Below are positions 1 to 6,274 of a stretch of 6,936 nt of DNA, one piece after another; position 1 is the stretch's first letter; every line of letters begins with the position of its first letter. A program made the position numbers and the translations under genes. Location: contig CAUJJQ010000265.1 in the NCBI GenBank assembly GCA_963205285.1, forward strand, positions 1 to 6,936, given 5' to 3'. The notes beneath the pieces are model-generated. The model ran no database searches, was not told where the DNA came from, and was given only the letters and a program-made list of their open reading frames with translations. This DNA comes from Pseudomonadota bacterium (lineage in GTDB: Bacteria; Pseudomonadota; Alphaproteobacteria; Sphingomonadales; Sphingomonadaceae).

Positions 1-504
1 CGCCAGATGTTGGAGGAACCGTTGGTGGCAGGCGCACAGCGCGCCGGTCGCGCGATAGAGGGCGCGTTGCTGCGCGCGGTGCGTTCGGGCAAATTCGGCT
101 TTGACGATCTGAAACGGGTCGCTTTGTCCGCCATGGCCGACATCGCCAATGCCGCCCTGCGCGCGGCTTTGCCCGGCGGGGTAGGCGGCGTAAGCGGTGC
201 GGGCGGGCTTAGCGGATTGCTCGGCAATATATTGGGCGCAGCCTTTGGGTTTCCCGGTTTGGGCGGTCTGCCGGGACGGGCGAGCGGCGGGCCGGTCGCA
301 CCCGGCCAAGCCTATCTGGTCGGCGAACGCGGGCCGGAAATATTCGTGCCGACGATGGCGGGCCGGGTCGATGCGGGCGGGGGCACGCGCGACATTCGCA
401 TCACCGTCAACGTCGCGGGCGGCGGGGCGGATGCACCGCGCATGGCCGCAAGCGGGCGGCAGATTGCACGCGCGGTGCGCCGCGCGGTTGAGCAGGCGGG
501 CTGA
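1..504 (+). CDS. Tail tape measure protein, C-terminal part (RcGTA g11 type), partial
   Basis: Tape measure proteins set tail length and leave the tube during DNA delivery. The reading frame is open from base 1 and ends with TGA at 502-504, so the start is probably upstream; the ATG at 7 is likely internal. The visible 167 residues begin with an amphipathic helical stretch (DDLKRVALSAMADIANAALR). A glycine-rich hydrophobic segment follows at about fragment residues 54-92, and then the conserved family motif SGGPVAPGQAYLVGERGPEI at about 95-114, continuing FVPT. The tail end is basic and helical (RQIARAVRRAVEQAG). The motif and the position directly before a DUF2460 gene give the assignment. 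GTA versions are short (about 220 residues in RcGTA, from memory), which fits a short tail, but the full length cannot be judged here. A minor-tail or lambda-type tape measure of an ordinary prophage is the alternative. Confidence 0.8.
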   Translation, partial: RQMLEEPLVAGAQRAGRAIEGALLRAVRSGKFGFDDLKRVALSAMADIANAALRAALPGGVGGVSGAGGLSGLLGNILGAAFGFPGLGGLPGRASGGPVAPGQAYLVGERGPEIFVPTMAGRVDAGGGTRDIRITVNVAGGGADAPRMAASGRQIARAVRRAVEQAG

Positions 505-507
505 GCC

Positions 508-2847
508 ATGGCTTGGAACTTTACAAGCCCGCTGGCCGACTGTGATGAGGTGCGCGAACGGGCCAGCATCCACCGTTTTGACCCCCGGTTTTGGAGCGTC
601 GATTTCCCGCGCCCGATGCTCGCCGCGCTGGTGGCGGACGGGGCGGACAGCCTGCGCGTCGATGTCGCCTTTACGGGCCGTGACAATCTGGCCGGCATCA
701 TCTGGGAATCGCACGACCGGCATGACCACCCGCTGGTCGCCTATGCAACGCGGCGCGATTATCGGCGCACGACATTGGCGTTTCGCTGGGTGTCGGCGGG
801 GGTAAAGCCGCTCGACGCCGTCCACGGCCCGACGCTGACGATTGAGGGGCGCGATGCAGATGGTGCGCCGCGCAGCTGGTTCGTCCGGCTTTGGAATTAT
901 GCGGTGGGCGGCACAGAGGATGCGCAAATCACGCTCAACTTTGGTGATTTGCGCGAAGGTTTTGCGCCGGGCGGCGCGCCGGTTTTCACCGGCGATGTGG
1001 ACCGGTTGTTCCTATCACTCGTCCCGCCCGATTTTGATGGCGTGGGAACCAGTCCCTATGGCGCGATGGTCGATGCGTGGGTGGAATGGCACGATATCGC
1101 CTGCACCGGTTCGGGCAGCGTCCTGCCCTGCGGCGATGCAGTATTGCCTGCGCACAGCCTCTCCATCGCGACGGCCTATGACGACAGCTATCATCTCAGC
1201 CCGCAGCGTTTGGTGCGGATGGTGGAGCATCTGGGCTATGCGCCCCCCATCCTCCATTATGTGGGGATGAGCCATTTTCCCCGGCTCGACCATGTTGGCG
1301 GTGCATGGCGTGCGAGTGTGACCGGCGGGGCGTTGGCGACCCCGGCATTGGCATGGCACACCAGCTTTGCGCGCGAATTGGCAGCGCGCGACTGGCCGGT
1401 TATATTCTCTCTATCCTTTGAATTATTTGCCGAATTTTGTCCTGCCGATTGGGCGCAGCGCGACGCATCGGGCGGCATGGCGCTGACCGGATGGGTGCCG
1501 CCATCAACGCTCCTGTCGCCGGCCAATGGCGCAGCGATGGGATATTTGGCGCATGTGCTGCGCGCGCTGGTGGCGGTGCAGGTGACGACGGGCCTGCCGG
1601 TCAAAATCCAGCTTGGCGAACCATGGTGGTGGGTCAATCCGGGGCGGCAATTATGCGCATATGATGGTGCGACCAATGCTGCGCTGGGCGGTGCCAGCGT
1701 GCCGATTGCCGATCTGGCTGGGGTGCAGGGTGCGGGCGCGTGCGCCATGCTCGATGCGCTGGGCGGGTTTTTGGCGGTGGCGAGCGCGGCGCTGATGGCC
1801 GCAGTGCGCGATGAAGCATCGGTGCGGGGCGGCGGGGCGGCGCAGACTCACATCCTCCTCTACCTCCCCACGATATTGGACGATGCGATGCCCGATTTGC
1901 GGCGGGCCAACCTGCCCCCCGCATGGGCGGCACCGGCCTTTGATGTGTTGCAGACCGAAGATTATGACTGGGTGACGGCGGGGCAAATGGGCCGATCAGC
2001 GGCGGGGCGCGCCGCCGTCATGGCGCTCGGCTATCCGCCATCATCGCGCCACCACCTTGTCGGTTTTGTGCGCGATGCAGCCGACAAAATGCAATGGCGC
2101 GACATTGCCGACGCCGCAGCATGGAGCCGCGCACACGGCGATGCCGCAACCTTTGTCTGGGCGCTGCCGCAGGTTGCGCGCGATGGTTTTACCTTTTTTG
2201 AAACAGAGGGGGAGGGGGCGATGCAAGCCTTTGCCGACACGGATTTTCCAATCGCTATAGGCCGCGAAGCGAGCGTCGAGCCGCAATTTTCAACCTCCAT
2301 TGTCACCAGCCAATCGGGCTTTGAACAGCGGATCGCCGATTGGGATGGGGCGCTCCTGCGCTTTGATGCAGGCGCTGGGCTGCGTAGTGAGGGCGATGTT
2401 ACAGCGCTGCTCGATTTCTATCGCGCGCGGCGCGGCCCGGCGGTCGGCTTTCGTTTTCGCGACCCCTTTGACTTTGCCAGCGGGGCAGGTGGCAGCGTTG
2501 GCATGGCCGACCAGATTTTGGGAACGGGCGACGGCGTGACCAGCGATTTTCCGTTGCGCAAAGCATATGGCAGCGGCGCAGATATGGCGTGGCGGCGGAT
2601 AACCCGCCCCGTGGCGGGCAGTATCCTGCTCAGCGGGGATGGGGTTGCAATATTGGGCGGCTGGACGCTGGCAGCAGGCGGCGTGATCCGCTTCATCCAG
2701 CCACCAGCGGCGGGGGTTCAATTGTGCGCCGGTTTCCTGTTCGACGTGCCGGTACGTTTTGCGGAGGATGGCCTGTCGGTGTCGCGCGCGACTTTTTTGG
2801 CGGGCGAGTTGGCCGCCGTGCCGCTGGTCGAAGTGCGCGAGGTATGA
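508..2847 (+). CDS. Distal tail protein with N-terminal TIM-barrel-like region and C-terminal DUF2460 (RcGTA g12 type)
   Basis: A 779-residue tail protein. The C-terminal ~205 residues (about 575-779) match DUF2460/TIGR02217: PQFSTSIVTSQSGFEQRIADW (592-612), FYRARRGPAVGFRFRDPFDF (637-656), the QILGTGDGV stretch (669-677) and the near-terminal FLFDVPVRFAEDGLSV (743-758). In RcGTA this family forms the distal tail ring. The first ~570 residues are additional. Residues 1-210 look beta-rich and start with RFDPRFWSVDFPRPM (23-37). Residues 216-565 read as alternating strands and helices, with eight plausible strands at about 216-226, 246-257, 297-306, 364-372, 447-456, 477-485, 515-522 and 547-555. 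Acidic residues sit at strand ends: E371 in LGEPWWW, E484 in QTEDYDW, D523. I infer a TIM barrel related to glycoside hydrolases. The ATG lies 3 bases after the tape-measure stop, with a weak AGGCGGG (494-500). Such long DUF2460 proteins occur, as I recall, in other sphingomonads, sometimes labelled tail sheath-like. Confidence 0.85.
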   Translation: MAWNFTSPLADCDEVRERASIHRFDPRFWSVDFPRPMLAALVADGADSLRVDVAFTGRDNLAGIIWESHDRHDHPLVAYATRRDYRRTTLAFRWVSAGVKPLDAVHGPTLTIEGRDADGAPRSWFVRLWNYAVGGTEDAQITLNFGDLREGFAPGGAPVFTGDVDRLFLSLVPPDFDGVGTSPYGAMVDAWVEWHDIACTGSGSVLPCGDAVLPAHSLSIATAYDDSYHLSPQRLVRMVEHLGYAPPILHYVGMSHFPRLDHVGGAWRASVTGGALATPALAWHTSFARELAARDWPVIFSLSFELFAEFCPADWAQRDASGGMALTGWVPPSTLLSPANGAAMGYLAHVLRALVAVQVTTGLPVKIQLGEPWWWVNPGRQLCAYDGATNAALGGASVPIADLAGVQGAGACAMLDALGGFLAVASAALMAAVRDEASVRGGGAAQTHILLYLPTILDDAMPDLRRANLPPAWAAPAFDVLQTEDYDWVTAGQMGRSAAGRAAVMALGYPPSSRHHLVGFVRDAADKMQWRDIADAAAWSRAHGDAATFVWALPQVARDGFTFFETEGEGAMQAFADTDFPIAIGREASVEPQFSTSIVTSQSGFEQRIADWDGALLRFDAGAGLRSEGDVTALLDFYRARRGPAVGFRFRDPFDFASGAGGSVGMADQILGTGDGVTSDFPLRKAYGSGADMAWRRITRPVAGSILLSGDGVAILGGWTLAAGGVIRFIQPPAAGVQLCAGFLFDVPVRFAEDGLSVSRATFLAGELAAVPLVEVREV
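2844..2847 (+). other. ATGA stop-start overlap (g12-type / hub)
   Basis: The TGA of the distal tail gene (2845-2847) overlaps the ATG of the hub gene (2844-2846). The only purine-rich match, GAGG at 2839-2842, ends one base before the ATG, too close to act as a normal ribosome site. Translation of the hub gene is therefore probably coupled to the upstream gene. Confidence 0.75.
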
Positions 2848-3659
2848 GCGCGCCCGACTGGCTGACCGCGCCGCTGGTCACCCTTGCTTATTGCTGGCGG
2901 ATTGAACGGCGCGACGGGCGGGTGCTGGGTTTCACCACCCATGATGCCGGGCTGTGGGTGGCGGACGAATATTATGCGAGCGCGCCGGGGATCCGCCCAT
3001 CGGCGATCGAACAGGCGCTGGGGCGGGCGGGCGATTCGCTGTCGATCAGCGGGGCGATTGCCGATGCGAGCTTGCGGGAAGCGGATTTGGCAAGCGGGCG
3101 GTTTGACGGGGCGTCGGTGGCGCTGTTCATCATCGACTGGTCGGCAACAGAACCTGTTGCCATACCCATTTCGCGCGGGATTTTGGGCGCGGTGGCGCGC
3201 AGCGGCGGCGGCTTTGGCGCGGAAATTGACGCCGCTGACCCGTTGCTGGAGGCTGATTTTGTGCCGGTAACCGCCCCGGCCTGCCGCGCGGAACTGGGCG
3301 ATACTGCATGCCGGGTGGCGATGGCCGGGCGGCGCGCGCGGGCCAAAGTGGTGGCGGTTTCGGAGCGGCAAATGACGCTCGACACCCATTTTCCCGACGG
3401 GATTTTTGCCTTTGGTCAGATGCGCTGGCTGTCGGGGCGGCTGCGCGGGCTGGGGCAGCCGATATTGGCGCAGACGGGTGCGATGTTGGTGTTGGCGCGT
3501 GCGGCGGTTCCCGCCGATGCGCTGGGCTGGCAGGTCGAACTGGTCGAAGGGTGCGACAAAAGCGCGGCAACCTGCGCGACCCGATTTGCCAATATCGCCA
3601 ATTTTCGTGGGGAACCCCATTTGCCGGGGTTGGATTTGCTCACCCGGTTCGGCGGATGA
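2844..3659 (+). CDS. Tail hub protein, DUF2163 / phage_BR0599 family (RcGTA g13 type)
   Basis: A 271-residue protein that in RcGTA forms the baseplate hub joining the distal tail ring to the tip. The N-terminal part (TLAYCWRIERRDGRVLGFTT at 13-32, then THDAGLWVADEYYAS) is the DUF2163 start. The C-terminal part has the phage_BR0599 pattern: APACRAELGDTACRV (145-158), VEGCDKSAATCATRFANIAN (234-253) and FRGEPHLPG (254-262). Four cysteines at C147, C156, C237 and C244 are spaced like the iron-sulfur ligands described for tail-tip proteins such as lambda gpL and, as I recall, the RcGTA hub; cluster binding is inferred. I chose the ATG at 2844 although the frame stays open upstream to 2589, because the upstream part only overlaps the DUF2460 coding region and the protein beginning MSAPDWLTAPLVTLAYCWRI looks like a family N-terminus. 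Length is close to the family norm and the gene is intact. Confidence 0.9.
   Translation: MSAPDWLTAPLVTLAYCWRIERRDGRVLGFTTHDAGLWVADEYYASAPGIRPSAIEQALGRAGDSLSISGAIADASLREADLASGRFDGASVALFIIDWSATEPVAIPISRGILGAVARSGGGFGAEIDAADPLLEADFVPVTAPACRAELGDTACRVAMAGRRARAKVVAVSERQMTLDTHFPDGIFAFGQMRWLSGRLRGLGQPILAQTGAMLVLARAAVPADALGWQVELVEGCDKSAATCATRFANIANFRGEPHLPGLDLLTRFGG
3656..3659 (+). other. ATGA stop-start overlap (hub / peptidase)
   Basis: The hub TGA (3657-3659) overlaps the peptidase ATG (3656-3658). The bases before it (GGTTCGGCGG) contain no convincing Shine-Dalgarno sequence, which suggests re-initiation by ribosomes finishing the hub gene. Confidence 0.75.
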
Positions 3660-4066
3660 ACGCCGCGTCGGGCGCGGCATTGGTTGCCGCCGCGCGCGCA
3701 TTGGTCGGCACGCCATTTCGCCTGCACGGGCGCGATGCAGCGCATGGGTTGGATTGTGTCGGGTTGGTGCGCGCGGCGCTCCACGCGGTGGGACATAAAT
3801 TACCCGTTGATGATGCGCGATACCCCATACGTGGCTGGAGCCGCGACAGGGCCGAAGCGATGCTCAACCGGGCGGGGTTGATGGCGGTCACCGGCCCAGC
3901 GGCAGCGGGCGATATTTTGCTTGGCGCGGCCCCCAACGGCCAATTGCACCTGATGATCGCGACGGATGGCGGCTGCATCCACGCGCATCTGGGGCTTGGC
4001 CGGGTGGTCGAACAACCCGGCGCTGCCCCCATGCCGGTTGTGTCACGCTGGCGGATCAAAAAATAA
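3656..4066 (+). CDS. NlpC/P60-type cell wall peptidase of the tail tip (RcGTA g14 type)
   Basis: A 136-residue putative cysteine peptidase expected to cut peptidoglycan stem peptides as the tail crosses the cell wall. The start region (VAAARALVGTPFRLHGRD) leads into the catalytic-cysteine motif GLDCVGLVRA with C34. The likely catalytic histidine is H98 in GQLHLMIA, and a third polar residue could be H109 or H111 in GGCIHAHLGLG. No signal peptide or membrane segment is visible, as expected for a particle component that works from the phage side. At 136 residues it is essentially one bare catalytic domain. The ATG overlaps the hub stop; the frame remains open upstream to 3308 but that part lies within the hub gene. 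The position between hub and g15-type protein is the same as in RcGTA. I am confident of the family but have not seen proof of substrate. Confidence 0.9.
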   Translation: MNAASGAALVAAARALVGTPFRLHGRDAAHGLDCVGLVRAALHAVGHKLPVDDARYPIRGWSRDRAEAMLNRAGLMAVTGPAAAGDILLGAAPNGQLHLMIATDGGCIHAHLGLGRVVEQPGAAPMPVVSRWRIKK

Positions 4067-4067
4067 C

Positions 4068-4073
4068 GGGAGG
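4068..4073 (+). promoter_or_regulatory. Ribosome binding site of the g15-type gene
   Basis: GGGAGG lies 4 bases before the ATG at 4078, inside the 11-base gap after the peptidase stop. It is the best Shine-Dalgarno match among the tail genes in this window. It suggests that the tail-tip gene starts translation independently of the coupled block upstream. Confidence 0.75.
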
Positions 4074-4077
4074 ATTT

Positions 4078-6255
4078 ATGGCAACGCTGATTCTGACTAG
4101 CATCGGCACCGCCATCGGCGGGCCGTTGGGCGGCGCGCTCGGCGCGCTGATCGGCCAGTCGGTCGATGGCGCGATTTTCGCACCCAAGGGCCGCGAAGGC
4201 CCGCGCCTTAGCGATTTGCGCGTCCAAACGTCGAGCTATGGCACCGCGATTCCGCGTGTTTTGGGGCGGATGCGGGTGGCCGGATCGGTCATCTGGGCGA
4301 CCGATTTTATCGAACATCGCAACCGTTCGGGCGGCAAGGGGCGGCCCAAGGTGACGACATACAGCTATTCCGTGTCGCTGGCGGTCGCGCTGTCATCACG
4401 CGCCATATTGTCAGTCGGGCGCATCTGGGCGGAGGGGAATTTGTTGCGCGGGGCCGATGGCAGTTTCAAATCACCCGCAACGATGCGCGTCCATTTGGGT
4501 GATGCCGACCAGGCTGCCGACCCGTTGATCGTCGCGGCGGAGGGGGCGGAAAATGCACCAGCCTATCGCGGGCTATCCTATGTCGTCATCGAAGATTTGG
4601 ACCTTGCCCCCTTTGGCAACCGCATCCCCGCGCTCAGTTTTGAGGTGACGGCGGATGCAGCGCCGCTGACGCTGAGCGATATTGCAGGCGATGCGCTGGG
4701 TGTGATGGCGGGCGTTGATGTGACGGGTGACGCTGCCCCCGCCTTTACCGGCTGGCTGCACGAAGCGCCGACACGCGGCGGTGCGCTTGACACCATTGAT
4801 GCCATCGCGTCATTTTACCGCGATGGGGCGGGCGCGTGGGTTTCGCGCGGTAACGCCGCACCGTCCCCCCTGGGCGAGCCGGCGCTGGGACCGAACCGCC
4901 GCGCCAGCACGTCGCGCGCCGCACCGGGGCAATTGCCCCAAGCGGTTGAGATTTTATGCCATGACCCGGCGCGCGATTTTCAATCACAATTGCAATCGGC
5001 GCGGGTGGCAGGGGGCGGGGGCGCGCGCCAACGCATCAACCTGCCCGCCGCGATGGATGCTGCGGTGGCACTGGCACTGGGGCAGGGGCTGGCCGAACGT
5101 GCCGCCTTGCAACGCGACATGCTGGTCTGGCCGATGGGGCCAGCCGCGCTGGCCCTGCCGCCCGGAACGCCGGTGACGCTGGCTGACGGACGCATCCTTC
5201 GCGTGTTGCGGCGGCGGATTGATGGCGATGGCGTTGAACTGGAACTGGATGATGCACCGGACGCTGTGTGGATGGGCGGCGATATGGCGGTAGGCGGGGG
5301 GCGTTACCTCCCCACCCCCGATTTGCGCGCCGGGGTGACCAGCGCCATTTTGTTCGACGTGCCGCGCGCGGATGTGGGCGGGTTGAACGGCGGGCTGTGG
5401 ATGGCCACCAATGGCAGCGGGCAGGGCTGGCGCGGGGCGGCGCTGTCGATAGCCCCTGTGGCGGGCGCGGCGATGACCGATGTCGAACCTGTCCATGCAG
5501 ATGCAATCATGGGGACGGTGGCGGCGATGACCAGCCCAGCCCAATCCGCGATGTTCGACCGCAATGGCTATATCGACGTCCAATTGCTGCGCGCGGACAT
5601 GCAATTGACCAATGCCGACGACCGCGCGCTGCTCGATGGTGCGAATCTGTGCCTGATCAGTGGGGGCGAAGTGCTGCAATTTGGCCATGCCGCACCCTTG
5701 GGCGGGGGGCTATGGCGGCTCAGTCATTTGCTGCGCGGTCGGCTGGGCAGTGCGGATGCGATGGCCGCAAGCGCGACGGGCGGCGGTTTTGCCTTGTTCG
5801 ACGCAGCCACCCTCACCCACCTCCCCGATGCCATCGGGTTAAGCGCGCTCGCAGTTGGTGGACATATTGACGTGCAGGGAATGGGGGATGCAGCGCCCGT
5901 CACCGTCGCAATCGAACGGGTTGGCCGTGGTTTACGCCCGCTTTCCCCCGTCCATGGCCGTTGTGCATGGCAGGCGGACGGTTCGCTCACCATCCATTGG
6001 CAGCGGCGCAGCCGCGCCGGTTTCGGCTGGGATCAGGCGAGCGACGTGCCGATGGATGAACCCGCCTTGCGCTTTGTCGTGGCGATGCGGGCGGGCGCGA
6101 TGGCGGACGAATCGCTGGTGGAGGGGACGGAAATGTCAATCGATGCTGCCAGCGTCGCCAGCTGGCGCGCGGCCGGTGCGCCCTGGACCGTGCGCATCCG
6201 TCAACGCGGCGATGCGGGCGATTCGTTCGACCTTGTCCTCCCCATCCAAGATTGA
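4078..6255 (+). CDS. Tail tip 'megatron'-like protein lacking the TIM-barrel domain (RcGTA g15 type)
   Basis: A 725-residue tail-tip protein. The N-terminus has a glycine-zipper-like hydrophobic stretch (IGTAIGGPLGGALGALIG, 9-26). It is followed by conserved g15 blocks: IPRVLGRMRVAGSVIWATDF (58-77), TTYSYSVSLAVAL (93-105), VGRIWAEG (113-120), and YRGLSYVVIEDLDLAPFGNR (163-182) with IPALSFEV (183-190). Residues 195-400 continue as a tail domain of the phage-tail_3 kind. Later landmarks are the SHLLRGRLGS block (549-558) and PLSPVHGRCAW (621-631), with a fibronectin-like end (LTIHWQRRSRAGFGWDQASD, 637-656). In RcGTA the corresponding protein is about 1300 residues and carries a TIM barrel between the N-terminal and phage-tail_3 parts. 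Here SFEV leads straight into the next tail domain with no room for it. The frame is intact, and a G-rich linker (VAGGGGARQR, 310-319) lies in the middle. The strong upstream GGGAGG supports the ATG at 4078. Confidence 0.88.
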   Translation: MATLILTSIGTAIGGPLGGALGALIGQSVDGAIFAPKGREGPRLSDLRVQTSSYGTAIPRVLGRMRVAGSVIWATDFIEHRNRSGGKGRPKVTTYSYSVSLAVALSSRAILSVGRIWAEGNLLRGADGSFKSPATMRVHLGDADQAADPLIVAAEGAENAPAYRGLSYVVIEDLDLAPFGNRIPALSFEVTADAAPLTLSDIAGDALGVMAGVDVTGDAAPAFTGWLHEAPTRGGALDTIDAIASFYRDGAGAWVSRGNAAPSPLGEPALGPNRRASTSRAAPGQLPQAVEILCHDPARDFQSQLQSARVAGGGGARQRINLPAAMDAAVALALGQGLAERAALQRDMLVWPMGPAALALPPGTPVTLADGRILRVLRRRIDGDGVELELDDAPDAVWMGGDMAVGGGRYLPTPDLRAGVTSAILFDVPRADVGGLNGGLWMATNGSGQGWRGAALSIAPVAGAAMTDVEPVHADAIMGTVAAMTSPAQSAMFDRNGYIDVQLLRADMQLTNADDRALLDGANLCLISGGEVLQFGHAAPLGGGLWRLSHLLRGRLGSADAMAASATGGGFALFDAATLTHLPDAIGLSALAVGGHIDVQGMGDAAPVTVAIERVGRGLRPLSPVHGRCAWQADGSLTIHWQRRSRAGFGWDQASDVPMDEPALRFVVAMRAGAMADESLVEGTEMSIDAASVASWRAAGAPWTVRIRQRGDAGDSFDLVLPIQD

Positions 6256-6264
6256 ACCAATGAC

Positions 6265-6268
6265 GGAG
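6265..6268 (+). promoter_or_regulatory. Ribosome binding site deciding the DUF2793 start
   Basis: GGAG sits 6 bases before the ATG at 6275. The in-frame ATG at 6260 has no such site, so 6275 is the preferred start; the alternative would only add MTELF. Confidence 0.6.
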
Positions 6269-6274
6269 CTTTTT

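Noticed and set aside
7..9. ATG as true start of the tape measure gene
   Set aside because: The frame is open to base 1, there is no ribosome site in view, and the family is longer than 165 residues; the window edge cuts the gene.
197..805. + strand open frame spanning the tape measure end and the distal tail start
   Set aside because: It overlaps two well-supported genes in another frame, and its Arg/Trp/Cys-rich text matches no family pattern.
2718..3716. Long antisense open frame (332 codons) opposite the hub gene
   Set aside because: The translation is rich in Arg, Pro and Gln with no domain pattern, as expected from the complement of a GC-rich gene; the + strand frame has clear family motifs.
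2740..5364. Shared TTCGACGTGCCG string in the distal tail gene (2740-2751) and the g15-type gene (5353-5364)
   Set aside because: A short match coding FDVP in both; the flanks do not match, so it is not a repeat.
4984..5688. Long antisense open frame opposite the g15-type gene
   Set aside because: Low-complexity His/Arg/Pro-rich translation and no ribosome site; it is a shadow of the real gene.
6260..6262. Upstream in-frame ATG for the DUF2793 gene
   Set aside because: No Shine-Dalgarno sequence precedes it, while the ATG at 6275 has GGAG at a good distance.
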